DNA of 64,000 nt from Lepas anatifera. Its lineage: Eukaryota > Arthropoda > Thecostraca > Lepadidae. Shown in pieces: positions 10,936-21,019 of this stretch. Both the position numbers and the translations under genes were made by a program. Each line of letters begins with the position of its first letter. Position 1 is the stretch's first letter. The stretch is from assembly GCA_034440635.1 (NCBI GenBank), contig JAOTON010002094.1:248001-312000 (forward strand). The letters run 5' to 3'. The notes beneath the pieces were generated by a model. The model was not told the DNA's origin and made no database searches. It saw nothing but the letters and a program-made list of their open reading frames with translations.

Positions 10936-11760
10936 GTTGGTGGTACCTGCAGCAGAAGACAATAAACACCGGTGATCTCTTGAGTGAAGGTAAATTTATT
11001 TCTCTCGGCTATTATGTAGGCCTGAGTTGATCAAATAAATGCATGCCCTTTCAACAAATTCTTTAAAGTGTTGTAATTTTTTCATTAGATTTACGTAAAA
11101 TACGCTGCTCGCCGTTGAGATCAAGGTTACTGTCAAATGGGTGAAACAAGTTGATTTCGATTTATACTAGATTGGTGCAAAATACGCCCAAACTTGGTAT
11201 GTTTCAGCTGATCCTTCCAAAAACTTAGTAGAATCTCCTATAACTTAGTAGGAAAGGGCGATGACGTCATCATGGGAGGACTATACTTAGTAGGAAACTT
11301 GGTTGTACCCGTAGTTAAAGTACCCTGGTACAACCAAGTTTCCTACTAAGTATAGTCCTCCCATGAACCCGTAGTTAAAGTACCCTGGTACAACCAAGTT
11401 TCCTACTAAGTATAGTCCTCCCATGATGACGTCATCGCCCTTTCCTACTAAGTTATAGGAGATTCTACTAAGTTTTTGGAAGGATCAGCTGAAACATACC
11501 AAGTTTGGGCGTATTTGGCACCAATCTAGTATAAATCGAAATCAACTTGTTTCACCCATTTGACAGTAACCTTGATCTCAACGGCGAGCAGCGTATTTTA
11601 CGTAAATCTAATGAAAAAATTACAACACTTCAAAGAATTTGTTGAAAGGGCATGCATTTATTTGATCAACTCAGGCCTACATAATAGCCGAGAGAAATAA
11701 ATTTACCTTCGCTCAAGAGATCACCGGTGTTTATTGTCTTCTGCTGCAGGTACCACCAAC
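10936..11760. repeat. Large near-perfect palindrome (374-bp arms, 77-bp spacer)
   Basis: Arms 10936-11309 and 11387-11760 are reverse complements with no indels and only a few mismatches; every paired position sums to 22696. The spacer arises because a 60-bp unit (starting ACCCGTAGTTAAAGTACC) is present twice in tandem, at about 11308-11367 and 11368-11427. Each arm contains several CTTAGTAG motifs and GATGACGTCATC, itself a palindrome. No coding frame. No clear target-site duplication flanks it, so it may be a fold-back element or a palindromic duplication. Confidence 0.9.
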
Positions 11761-12093
11761 AGCCAATCAAAGGTCACAAATCAACAGCCAATCAAAATCG
11801 AGATTAGTCTTACTGCAAACAGCTGTTAGTGCTGAACATGTCCTTATTTTGACACGCTCTGGAAAATTTGTAAAAATAATATTCTTCACTGGAGTTTTTG
11901 CAAAACGTCTGATGGTTTCACAAATAAAAATCTTTTAGCTTTGTGTTCAACCATATAAGTTTTGTTGATACAGTTCTAAAACAGGTTATTTAGAGCTTCG
12001 AAAAAGTGCAATTTCTCCAATGCCCTGCATAGTAACTGTAGTGCCTCTCCAGCCATGATGACGTAATGCTGCCAAAGAACTTGAACGGGGTCT
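11761..12093. other. Non-coding spacer with a short tandem repeat
   Basis: CAACAGCCAATCAAA occurs at 11757-11771 and again at 11783-11797, a 26-bp period beginning in the last bases of the palindrome. Nothing else was recognised. Confidence 0.5.
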
Positions 12094-12104
12094 GGGTTGT
12101 ACCC

Positions 12105-15100
12105 GTAGTTAGTTAGTTAGTTAAGGGCTTTTATAAGGCGTTCTGTGCAAAGCACCTTTGCCCGCCTCTAAAGTGTCTCTACTAACCGTGCTAAAGTGTG
12201 GGGGAGAATTTTCCGGGAGGGGTGTTTACTTTAATGTCGCAGAATAAAGGGACGAATCTTATTTCAAGGAATGGGTCGCGAAGTGTAGCAACACTTGCGA
12301 GGGAAGGGGATTGCTACGGCAGAGATGCCGAGCCTGGGGCACAGGTAGGATTTAAAAGGGTACGTAAAGAGTCTTGCCAGCGTAAAGATTAGTTTTTGAA
12401 TTTTGTTCCTTGTTATCGAATAACCGTTTGCTTACGTTACTCGAGTTCCTCCATTGAAAAAGAATAATTTTGGGTTATTAGAAATACCCGCAAGCACCAT
12501 GACGTGATGCCGCGGGTCTTTATCCTGCAACCAGGAGGTGAGGTTACAGCACCCTCTCTGGCTGGGTAGCCGCCGCATAGAGGAAGAGAGAAGGGTAATA
12601 GAACAGATAGAGTGTTAGGGAGGGGTGTGAGTTGGTTAGTTGTTAGTCTTAGATGTGGTTAGTATAGTTAGTAGTCCTTAAGTTAGGGTTAGTTGGTTAG
12701 CAAATATGAACGGATGGTTAGGTAGAGTTAGTTGGATAGTTGAACTTTTTTTGGTTTTGTTTTGTTTTGTTTTTATGTTTTTGTTTTTTGTTTTGTTTTG
12801 TTTTTTCCTATGGTGGGAGTTATTCTGAGTCTACCATACCTTAGGACCAGATAGTTAAAACCTAGTTTGAAGCACCTATTGTTTAAATTTGTCAGAGGGA
12901 CGTTTCTAGTGTAATTGTTATTTCTAATATGAGGGGTGCTATTCGGATACAGGTATTTTCCATACCTGCCACCATAGACGTTCAGATAAAGCTCTCGAGC
13001 CTAGAAGCCTTCAGGAATGTAAAGAGCTTGTCCAGCAGCTCAGGGTGATCATTGCCGAGAAGAGTGGAAAGGTTTACTGGGATGTTTCTGATGCGGCAAT
13101 AATCTAGCATGGGCTGCCTATGGGCGTCGTGCTGGGGACAGTCGATGAGGATATGGTAGGGATTTTCCATGGCAGAGCAGGTACCACAGGTACCTACACG
13201 CCCATAGGCATTTAATTTGGTGTGTCCGGTTCTGAGTCTGGTCAGGATGACCTCACGCCGACGACTGTTTTGGTTGGAGCTGGGCCAGTAGCCGATGTTA
13301 GGCTTGATATGGAATAAATGGGCGCTGTGGTTAGTGGTCCAGTCATTTTGGATGTACTTCCGGATATGGTTCTGGAGGAGAGCTTTGCTATCGTCTCCGG
13401 ACCATTTGAGAGGTGCAACCTCTCTGAGTTCAAGAGACTTTTTGGCCTGTTCGTCGGCTTTTTCATTTCCGAGAATTTTGCAGTGGCCTGGGATCCAAAG
13501 AAAGGAGACATCTGGGATATCGTCGATACCCTTCTGGATGTCTGCTATTACGTGATGGCTGGGGTTGACTACGTTATTGATAGCTTGCAAGACAGATTTA
13601 GAGTCTGAACAGATGACGGCTGAATTAATATTTAGGGTTCTAAACTGGACTAGTGTATCTAGAATGGCGACAGCCTCGGCAGTAAAGATTGAGCAGTTGT
13701 CCGGAAGTCGTTTTTGGAGGCAAATATTTTGCCCCCAGATGCCGAGGCCCACTTTTTCGCCTATTTTAGAGCCGTCGGTGAAAATGAAGGTTTTGCCAGT
13801 GTTGTTAGACTGGAACTCTAAGAATTTCTGGGAGATCTCCTCTGTGGTGAGGTTGTCTTTGCGTGTGGTGAAAAGAAACTCGACTTTGGGCTGTTTGCGA
13901 GTCCAAAAGCGGGAGAGTGGAGGTTTGCCTATTGCTTCTGGAATCGCAAGGTTCAGGGTTTCCAGGGTCTTAGCTACTCTATTCTTAAATGGAGGCCAGG
14001 TTGTCCGATTAGTTTTTGATACACGTCCAGGGTGGGCGAAACATTGTTTCGCCGGGTGATTTTCGGTAGATTGGACCTTGATATAGTAAGAGATAAGCTG
14101 GGAGTGGCGTCTTGTTTGGAGAGGGCACAGCCCACTGTCCACTAACAAGCTGGTGATGGGGGATTCTCTGAGCGCGCCTGTGGCTGCCCGGATACTTGCG
14201 TTTTGGATGCGCTCTAGCTTTAGCTTATTAGTGTTGGTCGTTGAGTCAAAGACGAACGAATTATATTCGAGTATGGGCCGGATCAAGGACTTGTAGAGCA
14301 TGAGCAGGGTCTTTCGATCCCCGCCGTACTCTGTTCCGCCGAGCATGCGGAGGATATTGACTCGTTTTTGACAGCTAGAGACGACTTTGGTAATATGCTC
14401 GTTAAAACTAAGGCGGGTATCAAGGATGACGCCTAAGAATTTGAAGCTTTTCGCGCATTCAATGGGTTTGCCTGAGATTTGGAGCTGAGGAACAGCGTGT
14501 CTCACACCTGGCCTGGCAAAGACTACGACTGATGACTTTTCGGCCGAGAGTGATAGACCCATTGAATTGCACCAAGCATGGATGTCGTCGAGACTACCCT
14601 GCAATTCGGTAGTCGCGGTTTTGAATTCTGGTTGACTGCGCCGCCTGGTGTCGACCGGAGTGGATTTCCAAATAGCGACATCATCTGCAAATAGGGAGTA
14701 CTTAACTCCAGGCGGTAGCTTTTTGGAAAAAATGTCATTGATCATGACTAGGAAGAGGGTCGGAGATAAAACGCTACCCTGGGGTGTGCCCTGGTCTTGA
14801 GATGTCAGATAGGAAAAGGTGGTGCCGCAGCGCACTTTGAATTTTCTGTCCCTAAGAAAGTTGTCAATGAATCTAGAAAGGTGGCCTTGGACTCCCAGTT
14901 TACAAAGTTTATACAAAAGGACGTCTTTTTGTACACGATCAAAGGCCGACTTGATGTCTAAGAATGCAGCAATTGTGACTTGCTTCTTGTAAAAGCCATT
15001 TTGGACGTCACTGACCCGTTTGATCAGATTGTCAGTGGTGGCTCGCCCGCGCCGGAAACCCGATTGCATAGCATCGAGTTTCTTTTCGAGAATTTCGTGA

Positions 15101-15174
15101 AGTCTTACGTTGACCATGCGTTCTACAAGCTTGCTAGCACAGCAAAGTACCCTGCTTTTATACTGGAATTGCAA
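12105..15174 (-). mobile_element. 5'-truncated I/jockey-type non-LTR retrotransposon
   Basis: On the minus strand this unit consists of the ORF at 12982-15174, an untranslated 3' region, and a terminal simple repeat GTTAGTTAGTTAGTTA at about 12105-12122 (TAAC repeats in the element's sense), which fits a LINE 3' tail. Pentanucleotide-like runs of TTTTG lie at about 12746-12808. There is no endonuclease or ORF1 upstream, so the copy is 5'-truncated inside the RT domain near 15150. The exact 5' junction was not found. The sequence beyond the tail, GGTTGTACCCGTAGTTA, also occurs in the nearby palindrome. Confidence 0.7.
12982..15174 (-). CDS. Retrotransposon reverse transcriptase/RNase H, N-terminally truncated
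   Basis: This is a 730-residue open frame without internal stops, copying element RNA into DNA at target sites. The RT domain occupies roughly residues 10-300. It has a fingers motif (SKLVERMVNVRL), QGSVLSP near 135 and the catalytic FADD near 162-165. An RNase H domain follows, with TDGSK near 466, a glutamate in FTAEAVAIL, SDSKSV near 523 and GNEKADEQAK near 571, giving the usual D-E-D-D set. The C-terminus has a CGTC-X10-C zinc-like cluster typical of the I group. A full ORF2 would add an endonuclease and about 500 residues upstream, so this copy cannot act alone. The first methionine is simply the first in frame, not a true start. Confidence 0.85.
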   Translation of the reverse strand: MQFQYKSRVLCCASKLVERMVNVRLHEILEKKLDAMQSGFRRGRATTDNLIKRVSDVQNGFYKKQVTIAAFLDIKSAFDRVQKDVLLYKLCKLGVQGHLSRFIDNFLRDRKFKVRCGTTFSYLTSQDQGTPQGSVLSPTLFLVMINDIFSKKLPPGVKYSLFADDVAIWKSTPVDTRRRSQPEFKTATTELQGSLDDIHAWCNSMGLSLSAEKSSVVVFARPGVRHAVPQLQISGKPIECAKSFKFLGVILDTRLSFNEHITKVVSSCQKRVNILRMLGGTEYGGDRKTLLMLYKSLIRPILEYNSFVFDSTTNTNKLKLERIQNASIRAATGALRESPITSLLVDSGLCPLQTRRHSQLISYYIKVQSTENHPAKQCFAHPGRVSKTNRTTWPPFKNRVAKTLETLNLAIPEAIGKPPLSRFWTRKQPKVEFLFTTRKDNLTTEEISQKFLEFQSNNTGKTFIFTDGSKIGEKVGLGIWGQNICLQKRLPDNCSIFTAEAVAILDTLVQFRTLNINSAVICSDSKSVLQAINNVVNPSHHVIADIQKGIDDIPDVSFLWIPGHCKILGNEKADEQAKKSLELREVAPLKWSGDDSKALLQNHIRKYIQNDWTTNHSAHLFHIKPNIGYWPSSNQNSRRREVILTRLRTGHTKLNAYGRVGTCGTCSAMENPYHILIDCPQHDAHRQPMLDYCRIRNIPVNLSTLLGNDHPELLDKLFTFLKASRLESFI

Positions 15175-15719
15175 TGGGTGATCGTCTGTGTGTTAGTGTG
15201 TGTGTGGCGGCGGTGAAGTGGATAATAAATACTGGTTGTGGTTAGAAAATTCACTTCTTATGAGGGGCTTCATTTGACATTGAAATTTATGAGCATAGGG
15301 CGGGCGTTAGTTATTCTGTTGCTGTGTGTCGTTCTAGGATGCAGAAAGGTCAATGACTAAGGCTAAAACACATCGCTCAACGAGAGCATGTGTGTTCAGA
15401 TATTTGTAGAAGATGAATATCTCTGAAGATGGGTCCAAATGGTAGATAGCAATGTTTTTATATCCAATTTCTAGGTATATGTTCATTAATGGGCACTGAT
15501 TTCAAGGGGCAATTGCAGTTTGAAGTTAAGAATCTAGCGTGTGAAGCTATGTGGAAACTGATAGGTTAAGCAGTGTAATTACAGAAGTTTGCTAATAGGA
15601 GAGAGCAGAGGTCAAGTTTTGTAAATGATTTGAGATACCTACTGATGACTTTTACAGTGCTGCTCTATATTACATGTATTAAGCTGCTCTATATATATTA
15701 TAAGCATTATAATCTTCAG
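15175..15719. other. No gene recognised
   Basis: AT-rich, with no domain or repeat identified. It separates the truncated minus-strand element from the start of the plus-strand CR1-like element. Confidence 0.4.
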
Positions 15720-16931
15720 ACCTTCGTCCTGGCAACATCTCTCTGGAGAGCTCCTGCCCTGGCCGCGACATTATCCGCTCTTGGTTCCCGCCTATTATTG
15801 GCGCGCTTTTTCAAATATTCGAACTCAGTAGTCAGGAAGAACTTTGAGCAAGGCAAATTGGTATACACATACACAAGCACGATGAGTCATTAGGGAGAAG
15901 ATATTATTCCAAGCTACACGATTTACGATTCAAAACTCCGAAGATTTTCAATTTAGCACCGGTGATCTTGCCTTCAGAGGAGGTTGACGTCCTTCGAGCT
16001 CATTAGATTGCCAAAGAGCTACATTATCAACACTGACACACACTCCATACAAGTTGACTTCACACATATATCACTATCAGACATAATCACGGCAGATAAA
16101 TCCATATTTCACTCCGAAATACGATTTATTTGGAGTCCAGCTTGACCGCCACCCCAACAACACTTCTCCTGGGAGCTCCTGCCCTGGCGTTGCCAACATC
16201 CGCCCTTGTTTCCCGCCCAATTTGTGGCGCGCTTTTCAAAATCCCATATCAGAAGCAACGATAATCACCAAGTTAGGACGTTAAGTTTACAAAACCAAGA
16301 TCTGTCTGGGAGAAGACATCAAATCAAGACTACAATACGCATCATTAACTCCTAACATATTTAATTTAGTGTTGGCGACCCTGTTTTCGTAGGGTTGCTG
16401 CCGATCTATTGCGCAATATCCACGCCACTGACACACACTTCACACCAGTTGCCGTCCACATTATTCCACATTTACTTATCATTATTGACGCTTAGGGCCA
16501 TCATTTTGCAATAAATCCACAAATTGCTACCCAAAAAATCACCATACATTGACAATTTTTTGCGCCATTTTGGCCTACAGCGCCCACAGAGCCACCTTCA
16601 GCACTAGTGTTATTTATTACTCCGAGTGGTATTAGATTGTCCGAACAGATCACCGCCGTGCTTCAAGCCAGCAATAGGTAACTAAGCATTGCTTGCCACT
16701 GCTTTTTGGAGCCCTCACTGTGAGTAGTCAGGTTTATCCCTTTACCAGAGATTGCGCGCCCTTTCCGACCAAATGGACGTGTTCTCGTCTCTCGACGAAC
16801 AACATCGTTAGCTTGCTGACGTTCATAACAAGTCATATTAGATAGGGGAAAAAATCGCTGTTCATAATCTCATATAGGGTAAAAATCACAATAACAACAA
16901 AAAAGCACAAAAAAGCACACCACACAAAAAC
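15720..16931 (+). repeat. Two diverged ~400-425 bp tandem units upstream of ORF1 (5' UTR monomers)
   Basis: The block around 15748 (GAGCTCCTGCCCTGGC, then CGCTCTTGGTTCCCGCC and GGCGCGCTTTT) reappears at 16173 with about 425 bp offset. A later shared block (ACACTGACACACACT-like, 16035 and 16430) keeps the order with about 395 bp offset. Two diverged copies therefore lie head to tail at about 15720-16140 and 16145-16570, ahead of the ORF1 start at 16932. Monomer-type 5' UTRs that carry promoter activity are known for some LINE families. That role here is inferred. Confidence 0.65.
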
Positions 16932-18538
16932 ATGCTCTTACAGCGTTCCCCTTTGCTGCCAAGGAAGAACGAGCCGCCTTCTAGGTCGCGAAATGCAACA
17001 CTGTTGCCCATAGACAAGCATAAACCATCTCAAACTATGGAAGGGGCTGTTGAAGGTCACAGTGGTAGTGATGTTACTAGTGCTGATGGTACAGAGGACC
17101 AACTTCTGATCTTAAGCCCTGATGAAAGCTGCAGCAATGGGGTTCTTGGTGCTCAAATCAAGACAAAAGATGGGCCGTGGGGACGCAATGTAATGGGCCT
17201 GCATCTGAACTTGAGAGACCAGGGAAAAGAAGTTTACCCAGCTAGGGATGACGGTGGAGAAGGCAGCAATGCTTGTATCACCCCCACGGGTGTTGTAGCA
17301 GCAGCCATACAATCACTGCCTTTGGATCCTGACATGTCCCTCAATTCTCCAACCATTACACAATCAGATAGTGGAGATGGTGAGGACCTATGCTTGTGCA
17401 GGGGGGGCCCTGGCAAGAAGACATGTGGCCTCCTAGTAAAGAATGGCCAGATGGGAGTGGAGTGTGATATTTGTGGGCGCTGGTTCCATACACTGTGCCA
17501 GTCTGTGAGCAAGCCTGCCTACAATGCACTGAAAAGACATGAGGTAATTGCTTTCATCTGCTCTGGGTGCAAGTCAACATCTACCAAGGGAGGAAATGCT
17601 ACACCCACCTGCTCGAATGTGGCAGTCCAAACCACAAGTTCTCATGCTTCACTCACCCAGGGGGGCAGGGACATGGCTATTCAGGTCTCAGATGACATCA
17701 CCAGAAACTCCACTGGACTCAATGCTGAGAGCCTTGCTGACTTTGAGAGAAAAGTGGTCAAAATGAAGGATTCCATGTGGGATAAGATCAACCAACTTGA
17801 CCATGCACTCCGTGAGCACACTGTCCTTGTGGCTCGCTCCATGAGGGAACAGGAGCGCCAGGCTCTTGACCAAGCCAGCATGGTCAAACGAGCTATCTGT
17901 GAGAGCAACAACCAAAAGAAATTATATTCTGAGGCAGTCAAAACTAGCTGTGACAAGGTGGTCGCTGAGGTGAAAGAGAAGCTAGATGACCAGCTCAGAG
18001 GGGGTAGCACAGAACATGCTGTGCCAAGGAATGATGCACAGACTCTGTCTAAAGTGTTTGACAGCTTCTTGGACAGAAACAGACGCTCTCACAACCTGGT
18101 TGTTCATAACTTGCCTGAGCAGGATGGGGGTTCCACCTTAGAGAAATCCAAAGCTGACATGACACTCTTTGAGTCCATGATCAGGGACTCAATGAGCCTG
18201 AACGTCAAGGCCACAAAATCCTTCAGGGCTGGCAAACAAGTGTCCAATAAGAACAGACCCTTATTGTGACACTTGATAATGAGGAGTCCAAACATGACAT
18301 TCTGAGATGGGCCTCCCAGTTAAGGACCACGGAAAAGTGGAAGCGAGTCTTTGTGACTCCTGATCTGACCTACAAGGAGAGGCAGGAGCGAAGAAAGTTG
18401 AGGGAGGAGCTTTGGAGGCGCAGACAGGCTGGAGAGGCTAACCTCACCATCAAAAGAGGGAAGATCACCCAGCTGGAAACAGCAAGAATCCCCCACCATC
18501 CAAAGTCAACAATAAGGGTGAAGTCAAACCAGTCCTAG
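16932..18538 (+). pseudogene. CR1-type ORF1 protein with PHD finger and L1-like C-terminal region (one frameshift)
   Basis: The first segment (16932-18269) is 445 residues. A low-complexity N-terminus leads to a Cys4-His-Cys3-type PHD finger near residues 152-215 (CLCRGGPGKKTCG, CDICGRWFHTLC, FICSGCKS). A long helical, probably coiled-coil stretch (about 270-370) follows, then the start of an RRM-like domain (HNLVVHNLPE). A one-base loss near 18262 ends the frame. The next frame (18266-18538) continues directly with VTLDN, then the basic C-terminal motif TPDLTYKERQERRKLREEL and RGKI. Such proteins bind the element's RNA and assemble the RNP. The start methionine at 16932 follows an A-rich leader. 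The family assignment is firm. Whether the frameshift is real or an assembly error is open. Confidence 0.75.
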
Positions 18539-18830
18539 CCAAGAAACCTAATGGGCCTGCGGCTCATAGAGTAGGAAACGGTCTGGTAGAGGAGGTGGCT
18601 CGACATGACGGAGGTGAACCTGCTGGCCAAAACAAGGAACCCCACACTGCTGGTGAAACCATTCCAACTGAGAGAAAGGAGCATCCAGTCACCGCCCAGG
18701 ACAAGGTCACGAATAGGCAGGAAAGACCCAGGGCTATACAGGATCCACCTTCCTCTGCGGAGCTGGGTGAAACTGCACCAGAACAAGCAAACTGATTAAG
18801 CAGGGCCAGAGGAAACAGTGGGGGAAGGTC

Positions 18831-19640
18831 ATGTATACCAACACAGACCAGTTCTTGAACAAGCGTGATGAGCTATGTGTAGCCATAGCGGGTAATGAGC
18901 CTGACATAATTCTCCTCACCGAGATCATTCCTAAGGCACAGACTCTTCCCATACCCCCCGGCGTTACTCACAGTCCGTGGATATGTATCTTATATCAATT
19001 TTGATCCCTCACAGTCAGGCTTGGGTGTCTCAGGCATACGCGGAGTATGTATTTTTGTAAAGGATGACCTGGCTGCTTCAGAGTCCATAGTTGAGGGTTT
19101 TGTCTATGTAGAACATGTCTGGGTGGTACTAAGGTTGAAAAATAAAGACATTGTATTGATAGGATGCATTTATCGTAGCCCATCGGCACCAGCACCACAG
19201 TCCCTTGATATTCTCTGTGGCCTGTTCAGATATATATGCTCACAAAATCATACCCATATCTTGATCACTGGTGATTTCAATCTACCCCAAATAGACTGGA
19301 ACTCTTGCTTGTCCACAGCCTCACCTTCTCACATCTCACACGGCTTCATTGAACTTTTGCAGGAAAACTTTTTGTTCCAGCATGTCCGGCACCCAACCAG
19401 GTACAGGGTTGGAGAGTCTTCCAACATCCTCGATCTGGTGATCAGCAATGAACCCCACATGGTCATAAATATGGAGTACTTGCCAGGCCTTGGAAACAGC
19501 GACCACTTAGTGTTGGGCTTCACTTTCATGTGCTACACTCCAGCACCAGTGATCAAACCGAATAAACTTAACTTCCATCGGGCTGATTTTGAGAGCCTCA
19601 AGCTCATGCTATTATCAACTGATTGGGTTAGACTGCAGAC
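18831..19640 (+). pseudogene. ORF2 endonuclease (EEP) domain, truncated before the RT
   Basis: An apurinic-like endonuclease domain that would nick target DNA. It begins MYTNTDQFLNKRDELCVAIA at 18831, with the catalytic glutamate in LLTEIIPKA. The frame shifts by one base at the C6 run 18954-18959 and continues as GYVSYINFDP. It then shows GCIYRSPS, the metal-binding ITGDFNLPQIDW, LDLVISNEP and the catalytic GNSDHLVLGF. It ends near residue 260-270 with no RT domain after it. The open frame runs on to 19893 only through unrelated repeat DNA. Confidence 0.8.
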
Positions 19641-19657
19641 TCTGCATGTGGGCCCAA

Positions 19658-19844
19658 CACGGCGGCCCCTGGCCGAATCACTCCGCCTCACATGGTGTCT
19701 TGAGTCTCTAACCTCCTTCCTTAACGCCGGCCTCTCCTTGAATCACAGTCTCCAGCACGGCGGCCCCCCAGCCGAATTACTCCACCTCACATGGTGCCTT
19801 GAGTCTCTAACCTCCTTCCTTAACGCCGGCCTCTCCTTGAATGC
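19658..19844 (+). repeat. 98-bp unit present twice in tandem
   Basis: CACGGCGGCCCC starts copies at 19658 and 19756. The units share CTTGAGTCTCTAACCTCC and CCTTAACGCCGGCC with few differences. The duplication begins where the CR1-like endonuclease homology ends and may mark the rearrangement junction. Confidence 0.75.
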
Positions 19845-21019
19845 CTTCCTCCTCTCACCTCTCTCTCCTCCTCTCCTCGGAGCTTTTGCCTAGCTTATCT
19901 TGCTGGTTCCGTGGGGCCTTCCCATTGGCCAATTCGCTTCCGGGTACCGGCTGACTGGCTTTCTGTTCCGCGTTCCTGCCCCCCTCTGTTTGTCACGGGG
20001 CCATGGTAGTGCCGCTAACCCTCGTCACAGCTAACTCCGACCCGTTTGGCGCTTCCAAGCTGTATTGCAGGAGAAAAAAGGGGGGGTCGTACTTAGCCTT
20101 TTATGGGGGCCAAAAATGGCTGTCCGAGGAATAACGAAAATACAATAGCTAGGAGAGCCTTCCCAGCAGAGGATCACAATCAATATACAAAAACTTTCCT
20201 CCACTTTCCCTGGGCACAGACGGCACATCACCGCCTGTGTCGCTTTCGGGGCGGTGCAGCCCGTTTTCACACAAAAAACACTCATTCACTAACACGCTGA
20301 CACTTCAGGAAATTGGTTCCAGATACTATGAGAACAGTCAGCCTGCCCCCCCCTGTGTGCGCCGTACATAGTGTGCGATAGGTCTTCTAACATTCAGCTT
20401 AAGAGTGATAAAAATACAGACTATCCAAGGCTGTGGGTAGATTACTGAGAGAGGTCAACGACACTCTTTGGTTTCGTGGTACAGTTTTTCTTGACGTTAA
20501 CAGCCAATTTTCTTTCTGGGCATTATGTCGTCCTCAAAAGCATAGCATGTTACCATAGGGAAGAGCCATATAGAGACACAACGAAATAAAGTAAGCACAA
20601 AAAAACACAAAAAAGGAATAAAAACCAGTGGCCAAAAGCCCGGCACATAGCATGATAGGAGTATAGAAAACGCTTGCGCGCGGCGCCCGGCCGGTCACGG
20701 AATTTTGGCACAGCTCGGTGACCTGAGGTAAACTAGTGGGTTCGACAGCCGTCTCCATGGTTACGGTTGGGCCAGCTGCCGACCCGGTGGCAGTCCCCGA
20801 TTTTCGCACTTGCCATACCTGTGCCGCCGGCGGCGTTTCCAGGCCCGTAAACCGAGATGATTGTGGTTTTCGGGCACGTCAGCTGCTGAGGCTATATGTG
20901 CCCATCGTTGTAGGGTTAAATCAGTTCCAGTGGATCACTGGTTGGGGTATGGCGAAAAGCATGTAGTGGGTTGCACAGCTTATCTACATGCAGCTAGTTA
21001 ATGATAGAGCTGTAGGTTT
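19845..21019. other. No gene recognised; contains the 3' untranslated part of the I-type element
   Basis: The stretch just below 21020 should be the 3' UTR of the minus-strand element upstream. No clear tail or target-site duplication was found, so its end is uncertain (perhaps 20.8 kb). The remaining sequence to 19845 is unassigned. Confidence 0.35.

Larger units (their letters stand above)
15720..19640 (+). mobile_element. CR1-like non-LTR retrotransposon lacking its RT
   Basis: Order: duplicated 5' UTR units, ORF1 with a PHD-type zinc finger, then the endonuclease domain of ORF2. The element stops about 250 residues into ORF2 near 19640. From 19658 the sequence is an unrelated 98-bp tandem duplication. 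Non-LTR copies usually lose the 5' side; this one keeps it and lacks the RT and 3' end. That suggests a later deletion or rearrangement rather than incomplete reverse transcription. Confidence 0.7.

Noticed and set aside
10936..11760. Terminal inverted repeats of an ordinary DNA transposon
   Set aside because: The arms fill almost the whole unit and there is no target duplication or interior, so a palindrome or fold-back structure is a better description.
13242..14059. Several 80-160 residue frames on the plus strand and other frames
   Set aside because: They are shadows of the 730-residue minus-strand RT/RNase H frame.
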